From Candidatus Poribacteria bacterium (GTDB lineage: Bacteria > Poribacteria > WGA-4E > WGA-3G), in contig JAPPIG010000032.1 in assembly GCA_028820635.1 (NCBI GenBank), positions 1 through 64,000 on the forward strand: 64,000 bases of DNA. Reading direction: 5' to 3'. How positions within the stretch are numbered: position 1 is the stretch's first letter; every line of letters starts with the position of its first letter. Below are positions 20,117 to 28,439 of this stretch, piece by piece. The position numbers were made by a program, and so were the translations under genes. Under the pieces are notes generated by a model that was given only the letters and a program-made list of their open reading frames with translations, was not told the origin of the DNA and searched no databases.

Positions 20117-21274
20117 ATGTATGAAAAGCACGGGGAGACGATTGAAGCACGAGAATTTCTTGATGCATTAGAAGGCGACGCCTCACGCATAACCCTGAAC
20201 AATTGTACGATTGAAGGCGTTATTGACCTACATGCAACAGAACTTGAACGCGACGAAAATGACCGAATCTGTATTGATAAAACACTATCCTGTATCGGAT
20301 GTACTTTCAAAAACATAGTCAATTTCCGAACAGCAGTTTTCCAACAAGAAATTTCCTTCCGCCGCTCTGTATTTGAGGCAGACCTCGACTTTGACGAAGC
20401 CACGATGCAGCATCATTGCGAATTTCGTGAGGTTACGTTCCACGGTCGCGCCAACTATCATAGTGTCACCTTCCATAAAAGTGTTAGTTTTTGGCGTGCA
20501 AAATTCCACAATGTCGCTGATTTCCACCAAGTACAATTTCACGACAATGCCGTTTTCCATGAAGCACAATTCCAAAAGGAAGCAAACTTTAGCCGTGTGC
20601 TTTTCCAACAAACGCTTGACTGCACAGGCACAAACTTCGCAGGGATAGCCGTTTTTAATCGTGCAACATTCCTCGGTGCTACCCGTTTTACAGCTGCCAA
20701 GTTTGCCTCCGTTGCCTCATTTCGTGATGTTCAGTACACCGCCAACACAATCCGCCAATCAATTGTCAATCGGTTCACCAAGAATTCAAAAAAGCCGACT
20801 GAATTCTATTTAGATAGTCAACATGTAGATGAAGTTGCCAACCCATTTTTCAAACGATATGTCGCAGACCAGCAGTTTATCCGTGCGTTCAATAAAGCGA
20901 ATCCGATGCTGGCACGCTTATGGCGATGGAGTTCCGATTATGGACGGAATTTAGGGCTTTGGGCATTCTGGTCGATTTTCTTTGCGTTTCTATTTGCAAT
21001 AGCCTATATGCCGTTTCCATCGTGGGTGCCAGAATGGATACAAAATTGGTCGCCCCAATTTCATCAAGCAACAGGTAAATATAGTGGCGAACCGCTAACG
21101 TTTTGGAACTCTTTTTATTTCAGTATTGTCACCTTTACGACGCTCGGTTTCGGGGATGTCGTTGCGGACAATGCCACAGCACGTCTACTTGTGACGTTTG
21201 AAGTGATCTTTGGGTATCTGATGTTAGGTGGGTTAATCAGTATTTTTGCAAATAAATTGGCAAGTCGGAGTTAG
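20117..21274 (+). CDS. Pentapeptide-repeat protein fused to a potassium-channel pore, copy 2
   Basis: 385 residues from the ATG at 20117 (MYEKHGETIEAREF); starts further upstream would lie inside the preceding oxidoreductase gene. The architecture equals that of the 16.7-kb copy: pentapeptide repeats (VNFRTAVFQQEISFRRSVFE and onward) to about residue 210, a linker (KPTEFYLDSQHVDEVANPFF) also shared, TM1 (LGLWAFWSIFFAFLFAIAYM), filter T-L-G-F-G-D at about 342, TM2 (FEVIFGYLMLGGLISIFANK), and the identical C-terminus LASRS. The pore and linker are far better conserved between the copies than the beta-helix region, consistent with one pore with two sensing domains. Heteromeric channels are possible. 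Confidence 0.85.
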   Translation: MYEKHGETIEAREFLDALEGDASRITLNNCTIEGVIDLHATELERDENDRICIDKTLSCIGCTFKNIVNFRTAVFQQEISFRRSVFEADLDFDEATMQHHCEFREVTFHGRANYHSVTFHKSVSFWRAKFHNVADFHQVQFHDNAVFHEAQFQKEANFSRVLFQQTLDCTGTNFAGIAVFNRATFLGATRFTAAKFASVASFRDVQYTANTIRQSIVNRFTKNSKKPTEFYLDSQHVDEVANPFFKRYVADQQFIRAFNKANPMLARLWRWSSDYGRNLGLWAFWSIFFAFLFAIAYMPFPSWVPEWIQNWSPQFHQATGKYSGEPLTFWNSFYFSIVTFTTLGFGDVVADNATARLLVTFEVIFGYLMLGGLISIFANKLASRS

Positions 21275-21314
21275 CTATATTCGCAGAGTTATTCAATTGT
21301 CACGATGCACTCTT

Positions 21315-21337
21315 GTAGGAGGGCTTTGTAAGTCCGA
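21315..21337 (+). repeat. REP-like hairpin with a 5' GTAG
   Basis: GTAGGAG followed by a stem GGGCTT / AAGTCC around TGT. The arrangement (GTAG foot, short stem) matches the REP family seen elsewhere in the window, with another stem sequence. Confidence 0.45.
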
Positions 21338-21390
21338 TTTTACAACACAATTAATACTGCTTTTTGAAGTAAATATGGAATATGCGGAGG

Positions 21391-21422
21391 AAAATCAGCG
21401 AAATCTGTGTAATCCGAGATTC
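21391..21422. repeat. Left arm of a 32-base inverted repeat bounding the small-membrane-protein pair
   Basis: This arm and its partner at 22365-22396 match at 29 of 32 positions in inverted orientation; the inner 18 bases (GTGTAATCCGAGATTC plus two) are identical. The only genes between the arms are the pair at 21610-22354 with their promoter. Confidence 0.6.
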
Positions 21423-21494
21423 TAAAAAGACATAAGACATGATTGCGATTGTGGAGGGAATAGAAGGTTAAATTATCAAATTTCTAATAAAGCC

Positions 21495-21527
21495 TTGACG
21501 TTTTATGTTAAGTATGATATAATACTT
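21495..21527 (+). promoter_or_regulatory. Strong sigma70-type promoter with an overlapping palindrome
   Basis: TTGACG (21495-21500), 17-base spacer, TATAAT (21518-21523). AAGTAT (21510-21515) and ATACTT (21522-21527) form an inverted repeat straddling the -10 box, a likely repressor site. It lies 87 bases upstream of the small membrane-protein gene at 21610. Confidence 0.65.
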
Positions 21528-21609
21528 AAAACTGACTGTTTAGAAATACCTTGTATTCCGTTGTAACATCCCGAAACCGTTATTACGCGCAATACCTTGG
21601 TAGGACTTT

Positions 21610-22077
21610 TTGATTATTGAAGGTAGAAAGGAAGTGGACGAAGAACGTAATAGGCTGCATGATAGTCTTAGAGATGAACTATTCAAACGTCAACTATCAA
21701 ACTCCGAAAATCTTGACAGAGCAATATTAATGTTATCAAGTGCAGGTTTGGGACTTTCATTGGTATTTGTAAAAGACTTAGTTCCACTGGCTAAAGCAGA
21801 TTGTATACTATATTTTTCTTGGTTTCTATTTGGATTTGCGATATTATCTACGCTGGTTTCGTTTTTCGTCAGCCAGCAAGGAATAAAAAAGCAACTTGAG
21901 ATGAATAGGCAGTACTACTTGGAAGGCAAGAAAGAAGTGCTAAATCAAAAGAACCGATGGGCCTCAACAACAGAGTATCTGAGTTACGTTTCTGCCTCAA
22001 CTTATGCAATTGCAGCATTTTTTTTAGTTCTTTTTATAGCACTAAATTTAAACAAAATTAATATTATGGAGGATTAA
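21610..22077 (+). CDS. Small membrane protein with three predicted helices
   Basis: 155 residues; a TTG start at 21610 is used, with TAGGA upstream, and no ATG occurs before the first hydrophobic segment. The charged N-terminus (GRKEVDEERNRLHDSLRDEL) is followed by helices at about 38-56 (ILMLSSAGLGLSLVFVKDL), 63-85 (CILYFSWFLFGFAILSTLVS) and 125-147 (YAIAAFFLVLFIALNL). Between helices 2 and 3 is a charged loop. Not a family that I can name. It is co-transcribed with the next gene, whose ATG lies four bases after its stop. The pair sits between inverted repeats and has its own strong promoter, suggestive of an accessory or defence cassette. Confidence 0.7.
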   Translation: MIIEGRKEVDEERNRLHDSLRDELFKRQLSNSENLDRAILMLSSAGLGLSLVFVKDLVPLAKADCILYFSWFLFGFAILSTLVSFFVSQQGIKKQLEMNRQYYLEGKKEVLNQKNRWASTTEYLSYVSASTYAIAAFFLVLFIALNLNKINIMED

Positions 22078-22081
22078 TATT

Positions 22082-22354
22082 ATGGCAAGTAAAAAAAACT
22101 ATTCCCGACACACCAAACCTGCTGATCGTAAGATAGATGAAGGTGCACGGGTGCCGAGCATACAACCTATTGTCGAACCTGAATACAAAAAAGGGGCTAC
22201 TGTTCCTGGTATACAACCTGTTACTAAACCCTCCGTAGAGACTCCGTCCCCCGCAGGCACACAACCATCACCAGACTCCCAGCCTCCTGCAAGTAACCAA
22301 CCTTCCACCGACAAGCCTAAACCAGAATCTTCAGGGACAGAGTCTTCTAAATAA
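22082..22354 (+). CDS. Small proline/serine-rich protein with VP-x-IQP repeats
   Basis: 90 residues; ATG at 22082 after TGGAGGATT, coupled to the preceding membrane-protein gene. No membrane segment and almost no predicted secondary structure. Two copies of a short motif, RVPSIQPIVEP and TVPGIQPVTKP, are followed by a Pro/Ser/Thr tail ending SSGTESSK. Gene pairs of a multi-helix membrane protein and a short disordered partner with repeated x-Q-P motifs occur in many bacteria near mobile elements, but I know of no proven function. An abundance of low-complexity sequence makes homology weak evidence. Confidence 0.6.
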   Translation: MASKKNYSRHTKPADRKIDEGARVPSIQPIVEPEYKKGATVPGIQPVTKPSVETPSPAGTQPSPDSQPPASNQPSTDKPKPESSGTESSK

Positions 22355-22364
22355 CGTATAGTCT

Positions 22365-22428
22365 GAATCTCGGATTACACAGTTTGCGCGGATTTTCAGT
22401 CCGCGTAACCTGTGATAATACGCAATTC
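22365..22428. repeat. Right arm of the inverted repeat plus first copy of a direct repeat
   Basis: 22365-22396 is the inverse of 21391-21422. 22400-22428 (TCCGCGTAACCTGTGATAAT and onward) recurs in direct orientation at 23878-23906 with 23 of 29 bases equal. The two direct copies bound the FRG-TPR gene. Confidence 0.55.
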
Positions 22429-22479
22429 AGAACGTTGCAAGCTTCATTTCAAAGAATTTACTATTATAGATCCAAATCA

Positions 22480-23817
22480 ATGTCAAACCTATCTAATACA
22501 TCAAATGATAAACCACGGACAGTACTGGACATCATTAGTGAGATAGAGCAGAAATCGAATGGTGGTGGTTACATCTATCGCGGTGAGCGTAAATGCAATC
22601 CAAAAGTTTCTTCAAAACTCTATCGTGATTTTGAGATTGAGGAGGAACATTTTAACATAGAACTTGTGCAAAAAGAGATGCTGGCGGCTGCCAAAAGACA
22701 TACTGGGCACCTTCCCCAAGACTTCCGTGTGGATGTCACCGCCTTACCAAGTTTTATAGGGGAATCTACAGAAGAAGCAATAGATTTTGAAATTCTCACC
22801 GAAATTCAACACTACGGCGGTAAAACGAATCTAATTGACTTTACGACAGACTACTTCATCGCGCTTTTCTTTGCGTGTGATGGTCGTTATAACGAAGATG
22901 GTCGGGTTATCCTTCAAAAAATAGACGAGATAAGAGACATGATTGCACACCCACGAAATCCACGGCATCGTGTCATTGCCCAAAAAAGCGTATTCATAAG
23001 ACCGCCACGGGGATTTATCGAACCGCACAAGAACGATATAGTCACTATTCCGGCAAATCTCAAACAACAGATCCTTGAACACTTGCGGGATTATCACGGT
23101 ATATCTACAGAAGTTATCTATAATGACCTATACGGATTTATTAGAAACCAAGACTTTCACGGTGATGCATATACACACTTTTATAGAGGGTTTGCTTGCG
23201 GCAATAGAGGAGATCAAGAGACAGCTTTTGAAGCCAAACAAGTAGAATATGAAAACGCTATTAAGCATTTTACCGAGGCTATAAGGTTGAAAACCGATCT
23301 TGCTAATGCTTATTTTAATAGAGGTGTTACTTACGCCTTCAGAGGCGAGTTTGACGATGCCATAAGAGACTTTAATACGGTGATACAACTACAACCCAAT
23401 CATGCTGGGGCCTATTACAATCGCGGGAATACCTACGTCGATAAAGGTGAACTTGACAACGCTATAAAAGACTTTAGTAAGGCGATCGAACTTGATACCT
23501 ATTATCTCAATGCTCATCATAATCGGGGTTTTGCTTACTTGAAAAAAGGTGAGTTTGACGATGCTATAAAAAACTTTGATACGGCGATACAACTACAACC
23601 CAATCATGCCGAATCCTATAATAATCGTGGCGAAGCGTGGTTACACCTGCAAGAATGGGAAAAAGCGAAATCAGACCTCATCACTGCTAAAGACATGGGT
23701 GCGGATATCATCTCAACATTCCATAACGACTACGCGAACGTTGAAGACTTTGAACAGAAAACCGATATTCAGTTGCCAAAAGACATCGCTGCACTGCTAA
23801 CTCCCGCGCAGGCATAG
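22480..23817 (+). CDS. FRG-domain protein with C-terminal TPR repeats
   Basis: 445 residues; the ATG at 22480 (MSNLSNTSNDKPRTVLDIIS) is preferred because the frame upstream of it is repeat sequence. An FRG domain occupies about residues 10-210: YIYRGERKCNPKVSSKLYRD supplies the conserved R-G, and EIQHYGGKTNLIDFTTDYFI is the family's second signature (H-Y-G-x-x-T-x-L-I-D). Three to four TPR units follow (YYNRGNTYVDKGELDNAIKD). The FRG domain is of unknown activity, but it is common in accessory and phage-related loci. The gene lies directly after the small membrane pair, is bounded by direct repeats, and is a candidate defence or stress gene. There is no export signal. Confidence 0.82.
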   Translation: MSNLSNTSNDKPRTVLDIISEIEQKSNGGGYIYRGERKCNPKVSSKLYRDFEIEEEHFNIELVQKEMLAAAKRHTGHLPQDFRVDVTALPSFIGESTEEAIDFEILTEIQHYGGKTNLIDFTTDYFIALFFACDGRYNEDGRVILQKIDEIRDMIAHPRNPRHRVIAQKSVFIRPPRGFIEPHKNDIVTIPANLKQQILEHLRDYHGISTEVIYNDLYGFIRNQDFHGDAYTHFYRGFACGNRGDQETAFEAKQVEYENAIKHFTEAIRLKTDLANAYFNRGVTYAFRGEFDDAIRDFNTVIQLQPNHAGAYYNRGNTYVDKGELDNAIKDFSKAIELDTYYLNAHHNRGFAYLKKGEFDDAIKNFDTAIQLQPNHAESYNNRGEAWLHLQEWEKAKSDLITAKDMGADIISTFHNDYANVEDFEQKTDIQLPKDIAALLTPAQA

Positions 23818-23877
23818 CAATAAAGCAAAACTGTTCTTTAGCGGATTACTTGATGCTTAGTCTTTCTATCATCGAAA

Positions 23878-23906
23878 TCCGCGTCATCCGTGATAATCCG
23901 CGATTT
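23878..23906. repeat. Second copy of the direct repeat bounding the FRG gene
   Basis: TCCGCGTCATCCGTGATAAT and onward, 23 of 29 bases equal to 22400-22428. The repeat contains an internal near-palindrome (AATCCGCG / CGCGATT). Confidence 0.5.
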
Positions 23907-24320
23907 TGACAGGCGCGCTTCAGACAATTCCAAAAACCTTGCCCTCCCTATCAACAGTGCCATTCAATACTCCAAGAATCCTTATCCTCCGAGATAGTGA
24001 AACAAAATACACGCTCATCCGACATGTGAAAAACGCATCAAGCCAAACTTTTCCTGCAAACTTATTGTAAATATATTGGATATCCATTGTTCCTAAAACC
24101 ACAAACCTTCTGATCACCATCCGTAACAAGTTATAATATCAGTATGAAAAACAAACCGATTTTCAAACACAAAAACAATCAGACCAAAAATCTGCAGCAC
24201 AAACTGCTCAAGAGAAAAACCGTGTGCCACATACAGATGAAAAATATAAAAATTAAAATTTTTTCCAAAATTAGAAAAATGCCTATAAACCTATACACAG
24301 ACTGGTTTAATAGCCAATTT

Positions 24321-24368
24321 CAAAAAGTTGCCATGGTAACAAAAAAGTTACCAAATGGCAACTTTTTG
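24321..24368. terminator. Long hairpin in the gap between the FRG and metzincin genes
   Basis: CAAAAAGTTGCCATGGTAAC (24321-24340) pairs with GTTACCAAATGGCAACTTTTTG (24347-24368), about 20 base pairs with a two-base bulge. Its A and T ends could make a bidirectional terminator. No reliable gene is visible in 23907-24548; an open frame at 24144-24458 has a composition unlike the neighbouring proteins. Confidence 0.5.
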
Positions 24369-24373
24369 AGTAA

Positions 24374-24427
24374 GAACGATCTCCGAATCGCGACCTGCAT
24401 CTGTAGGAGCGATCTCCGAATCGCGAC
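24374..24427 (+). repeat. REP elements (two adjacent copies)
   Basis: 24403-24427 is a full copy: GTAGGA foot, stem GCGAT / ATCGC with loop CTCCGA, then GAC. 24374-24394 is a copy lacking the GTAG end. Same unit as at 33.1, 50.3 and 52.9 kb. Confidence 0.65.
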
Positions 24428-24454
24428 TTTACTCTGCCACACCAAAATCAATTG

Positions 24455-24483
24455 TTGACAGAATATATAAATAAAATTATAAT
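24455..24483 (+). promoter_or_regulatory. Near-consensus sigma70 promoter
   Basis: TTGACA (24455-24460), 17-base spacer, TATAAT (24478-24483), ending 65 bases before the ATG of the metzincin gene. Confidence 0.7.
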
Positions 24484-24548
24484 TGACATCAAAAGTGCCT
24501 TACTTTGTCCAGCAAGCAACGACTCTTAATTCACTCAGGGAATCCTTT

Positions 24549-26954
24549 ATGTCAACCAGAATATTACGTATTCTTTTCATTATCACCCTCATTTCCATAA
24601 CACACGCAACAGCACAAGAGTCTTCTAACACCGACTACTTCGACCACATCACCCTCTTCTCTGATGGCAGAATCACCCGCTTCACACAGATGCCAATACA
24701 GGTGTATATTTCGCCAGTCATAAAAGAGAGTCCATACTTGCCAGAACTCCGCTACGCAATGCGCGAATGGGAGACGACAACGGAAGGACTAATCCGCTTC
24801 CAAGAAATAGATACATCTCAAGACGCAGATATCCGAGTCAGTTGGGGATACAGTAGCCTTATGGATATTCATGACACGCGGCTCGGCAGTGCGCGGTTAA
24901 GGCGTTTACAGAACACGGTAAGAACTTTTTCCCACGCTACCGGCTACACCAGTACAGATCGGCACATACAACAAACCCCAACCGATAACACTGAGACAAC
25001 AGATTACACAAACAAAAATAATTTCAAAGTAGAAATCATACTTATGTTGGAAGGTGATAAAACCATTACAGAACTGTCCCAAAAGGAGATGCGGACGGTG
25101 TGCCTACACGAGTTTGCGCACGCACTTGGATTGTGGGGACACAGTCCACACCCTGGCGATATATGTTATCCCACGGCAACAGCACAGCATCCAACACAAC
25201 GCGATATAAATACATTGCGGAAACTCTATAACACACCAATTGATACACCGCAGCACGACATTGCCATCAATGCCTTGAAAATCGAAATTGCGCAAGCACC
25301 GAGGCAGCACTATCCTCACTACCTGCTTGGTGCGGTTTATTTTGACAAAGGCGATATGGAATCTGCAATTGATAGTTTTAAAGATTGTCTTGAACGCAAT
25401 GAAAACTTTCAACCCGCTATTGAGAAACTTCTGCAGGCTTATCAAGAAAAAGGACAATTAGGGACAGCGATTAATCTGCTTGAACAAAGGATTAAAGAGA
25501 AACCGAGTGCTGCAGACTATAACACACTTGGAATACACTACTATCATCAAGGTGAGGTGGATAGAGCGATAAGTGCTTTTGAAAGATCTGTTAAGCTTGA
25601 GCCTTACCATAAAGCCGCCAGAAATAACTTACACCACCTTTTCAGAGAAAAGGCGTTCTATGCCTTGAATGCCAAGGACTTCACATCGGCAACGGTTATT
25701 TTTGAAAAGATAATTCAGCTTAATCCGTTGGATTCAACGACATATATGTTGATGGGAGAAGGGTATGCACACGCTGAACGCTACCCAACTGCTATTCAAC
25801 ATTATAAAAAAGCACTTGAATTGAACCCTGTCAGTAGGTTAGCCAAACGAGGACTTGCGCGATGCTATAATAATCATGGGGTCACGCTTAGAAATAACGA
25901 AAAATGGGATGATGCCATTGCTGCTTATCGCGAAGCATTGAAATTGCAGCCGAAATTTCATATCGCCCGTACCAACTTAAGTGATGCGTTTTGGCAAAAA
26001 GCGAACAACTACCGCAAATCGGGACAAGTGGATGAGGCTATTAACACCTATCTTGAATTACAAAAACTTCATCCAAACGATACCCGTATCTCCAGTTTGC
26101 TCGGTGAATTATACCTTAAAAAACGTAGGTTCTCGGAGGCTGTATCTGCGTTTCAAAAGGTTTATATGACAGAACCTGATGCGCCTCAAGCTCAACATAA
26201 CCTGATCGCAGCGTATCATCAATCTGCCCAAGACCTCATAAATCGGAAAAATTACCGCGCCGCAATTAAACTACTTCAGAAAGCCGTGGACCTCCTTCCA
26301 ACTGCATCTAACCTACGTATAAGTTTGGCACATGCATATCAAAACATAGGGGATTATCAGCGTGCGCAAACTGAACTTGAACTCGTCTTAAAAGGTGACC
26401 CTAATAATCAGCAAGCAACGACAGAACAGATTAACCTCTACATTCGGCGTGGAAACGCCTTGGTGCAGCAAAAGAATTATCCTGCAGCGCTTACACAGTT
26501 TACTGCAATTCCTGAAAATGAAAGAGATATTGTTATTGACAATATCATCGGTTACCTATATCTTGTTCAAGGTGAATTTTCAGAGGCTCTGACAGCATTT
26601 GAAAAGGTTGTCTCCAAGGATCCGCGAAACACATCAACATACCGAAATCTCGTTTCGCTTGAATCGCAAGTTGCCAACCGCCTCTTTAACAGAGGTAAAA
26701 CGGATATACTTACTCGCACACGATGCTTACTCGCTATCTGTTTGTTGAATAGGAAGCAACCTGACGATGCACTCACGAAATACGAACAAGCAAAAGATAG
26801 CAAATCAGAAAAACATCAGCAGGTTCTATTTAATACGGGGATGAAATTAGCGCGAGGGTTCGATGCACAGAACGATACGGAACGAAGTGCTACAATTCGA
26901 CGTTGGCTTGGAGAATTAAACTACAACGGCAATAAAGTGCTTGATGATCGTTAG
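24549..26954 (+). CDS. Secreted metzincin-type metalloprotease fused to TPR repeats
   Basis: 801 residues from the ATG at 24549, which opens a signal peptide (MSTRILRILFIITLISITHA) and has AGGGAA upstream. The N-terminal domain looks like a matrixin/metzincin: a substrate-edge strand (MPIQVYISP), REWETTTEGLIRFQEI, then the zinc motif H-E-F-A-H-A-L-G-L-W-G-H at about 187-198 (three His ligands and the catalytic Glu). From about residue 240 there are at least twelve TPR-like units (YNTLGIHYYHQGEVDRAISA; IQHYKKALELNPVSRLAKRG). The protease would act outside the inner membrane, with the TPR solenoid presenting substrate or partner proteins. The adjacent gene downstream is convergent and separated by a terminator, so this is probably a single-gene unit. 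Confidence 0.85.
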   Translation: MSTRILRILFIITLISITHATAQESSNTDYFDHITLFSDGRITRFTQMPIQVYISPVIKESPYLPELRYAMREWETTTEGLIRFQEIDTSQDADIRVSWGYSSLMDIHDTRLGSARLRRLQNTVRTFSHATGYTSTDRHIQQTPTDNTETTDYTNKNNFKVEIILMLEGDKTITELSQKEMRTVCLHEFAHALGLWGHSPHPGDICYPTATAQHPTQRDINTLRKLYNTPIDTPQHDIAINALKIEIAQAPRQHYPHYLLGAVYFDKGDMESAIDSFKDCLERNENFQPAIEKLLQAYQEKGQLGTAINLLEQRIKEKPSAADYNTLGIHYYHQGEVDRAISAFERSVKLEPYHKAARNNLHHLFREKAFYALNAKDFTSATVIFEKIIQLNPLDSTTYMLMGEGYAHAERYPTAIQHYKKALELNPVSRLAKRGLARCYNNHGVTLRNNEKWDDAIAAYREALKLQPKFHIARTNLSDAFWQKANNYRKSGQVDEAINTYLELQKLHPNDTRISSLLGELYLKKRRFSEAVSAFQKVYMTEPDAPQAQHNLIAAYHQSAQDLINRKNYRAAIKLLQKAVDLLPTASNLRISLAHAYQNIGDYQRAQTELELVLKGDPNNQQATTEQINLYIRRGNALVQQKNYPAALTQFTAIPENERDIVIDNIIGYLYLVQGEFSEALTAFEKVVSKDPRNTSTYRNLVSLESQVANRLFNRGKTDILTRTRCLLAICLLNRKQPDDALTKYEQAKDSKSEKHQQVLFNTGMKLARGFDAQNDTERSATIRRWLGELNYNGNKVLDDR

Positions 26955-27069
26955 GTGCAATTTCTTTGTGAAAGGTTCACAGATAAAATCTCTTGTGGGA
27001 AGAGTTTTCAACTCCGATAATTGCACCGTTGTTCTGGGAAACGGTTGAAACCTGATAACATAACAAAAA

Positions 27070-27093
27070 AGGTCGGGTGAATACACCCGACCT
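27070..27093 (-). terminator. Rho-independent terminator of the Spy-like gene
   Basis: AGGTCGGGTG (27070-27079) and CACCCGACCT (27084-27093) form a perfect ten-pair stem. On the minus strand it is followed by TTTTTT, the classic layout for the gene at 27113-27649; the hairpin may also stop transcription from the metzincin gene. Confidence 0.8.
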
Positions 27094-27112
27094 AATTGTG
27101 TCTTCTCAAACA

Positions 27113-27649
27113 TTATTGAGAGGGACGCTGACCGCGTTGACCACCTTCGCCACGGCGTTGCCCGCCTTCACCACCGCGAAATCTGTTTGTTCGTAACTGC
27201 CGTTCCTTCGTCAATTTGTTGAGTTCTGTCATCTGCTCTTCACTTAAAACCTTTTTGAGGTTCGTTTGAAACTCATTGCCAGCAGTTCCGATAAAAGTTC
27301 GCATCTCTTGCATACCCGTTCGCATATCACCAGATGCCATAACTTCCTTCATCTTCTTCTCAAATTTATCCCGAGTTTCCTGATAGATAGGACGCGCTTT
27401 CACAAGGGTTTCATCGTCCACTTTTATTTTAAATGTCAAATCCAACCATGAATTGTCAACAAAGGAAGCAGGGTTAAATCCTGTCATTCCCCTATTGCCT
27501 CTTTCACCACCAGGACGCTCGCCACGTTGACCTTGTCCGGGTTGAGCGTTCCGATCAGGACGCTGTGCTGATGTTGCATGTTCAAAAACGAAAAGACCTA
27601 CGACTGCTATAAGTGCGATTGCGCCAAGTACGAAAAATTTCTGTTTCAT
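27113..27649 (-). CDS. Spy/CpxP-like (LTXXQ-type) periplasmic protein
   Basis: 178 residues. Signal peptide (MKQKFFVLGAIALIAVVGLF), then a Gly/Arg/Pro-rich segment (PGQGQRGERPGGERGNRG). A helical core of about 100 residues (LVKARPIYQETRDKFEKKMK ... LKKVLSEEQMTELNKLTKER) resembles the LTxxQ helices of Spy/CpxP envelope-stress chaperones. It ends with an Arg/Gly-rich tail (GGEGGQRRGEGGQRGQRP). The family holds unfolded proteins or metals in the periplasm. The basic repeats at both ends are unusual for Spy and might bind acidic polymers. Monocistronic, with its own terminator. Confidence 0.65.
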   Translation of the reverse strand: MKQKFFVLGAIALIAVVGLFVFEHATSAQRPDRNAQPGQGQRGERPGGERGNRGMTGFNPASFVDNSWLDLTFKIKVDDETLVKARPIYQETRDKFEKKMKEVMASGDMRTGMQEMRTFIGTAGNEFQTNLKKVLSEEQMTELNKLTKERQLRTNRFRGGEGGQRRGEGGQRGQRPSQ

Positions 27650-27866
27650 TGCTTTCTCCTTAGTGGAACTTGTAACCCGTTTACAAATTGGGGCATTGTT
27701 CCGAATTATGATGATTATGTAACACCCTATTCAATATCAATAAATCGTCTCAAAGAGTGTTCAATTTAGTTTCGTTTGTTTAGTCAAGTCTATTCAAAAA
27801 AGGTTCGTTTTAATTTATAGGAGTTGATACAGTTGAAAGTCATAGGCAGGTTGCCCTTCACCGCAA

Positions 27867-28245
27867 TTATAGAACGAATTCTACTGGTGGAACATAAGCA
27901 CTTAAGAAATCTGCTGCGTTGACAATTGGAATTCCTTGATATGAACCGCGTATAAGCAAATGTCGGTCTCCACTAATAATTACATCTGCTTCTGCTTCTA
28001 TCGCGCAAGCAATAATTGAATTATCTTCTGGATCATCAGGAACAGCATCAACAACGATTTCTCCAGGAACGACAATTGCGAATTCTCTTATCACCTCAAG
28101 ATACTCGGTGATGTCTTCATCTGATAGGTTGTATTTTTGTTGAATTCGTGGGCGATGGACAACTACTTCAAATTCTTCCAACATAGAGGGTGAAATTGCT
28201 AATTCAATTATACCTACGCGCCAGAACCGCAGGATTTTTGCCGGG
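27867..28245 (-). pseudogene. PIN-domain toxin gene truncated at the N-terminus by an IS remnant
   Basis: From HPAKILRFWRVGIIELAISP onward the protein follows VapC-like PIN ribonucleases of the putative toxin-antitoxin PIN family: PSMLEEFEVVVHRP, then VPDDPEDNSIIACAIEAEAD with catalytic acids, then VIISGDRHLL. The first strand with the essential Asp (normally D-T-N-V-x-x-S), about 20 residues, is missing. The sequence upstream of about 28240 belongs instead to a transposase fragment on the plus strand. An open frame continues to 28328, but those residues are antisense to the transposase. No antitoxin gene is adjacent. Loss of the first catalytic Asp should inactivate it. Confidence 0.7.
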
Positions 28246-28439
28246 TGTTTCGTGAAAAAGGGTATCATATCGGGAGTGGTGTGATTGAGAGTGCGTGTAA
28301 ACATGTTGTAGGACAAAGATGTAAACAAGCTGCTATGAGATGGAAAAAAGAAGGTATCAATAAGGTGCTTGCCTTACGGTGTTTAGTGAAAAATGGGGCG
28401 TGGGACAGATATTGGAATGAACTCAAACAAGCAGCATGA
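28240..28439 (+). mobile_element. 3' remnant of an ISKra4-type transposase gene
   Basis: About 65 residues (GYHIGSGVIESACKHVVGQR, then AMRWKKEGINKVLALR and AWDRYWNELKQAA) match the C-terminus of ISKra4-family transposases, whose hallmark is x-I-G-S-G-V-x-E-S-A-C-K. The rest of the transposase is absent: just upstream, from about 28240, is the PIN gene. The left part was thus lost after insertion into that gene. The gap from here to 28598 contains the sequence TTAGGATATATAAG also seen at 3539. Confidence 0.75.

Noticed and set aside
24144..24458. 104-codon open frame
   Set aside because: Lysine/asparagine-rich product from AT-rich sequence that runs through REP units and half of a hairpin; no ribosome site.
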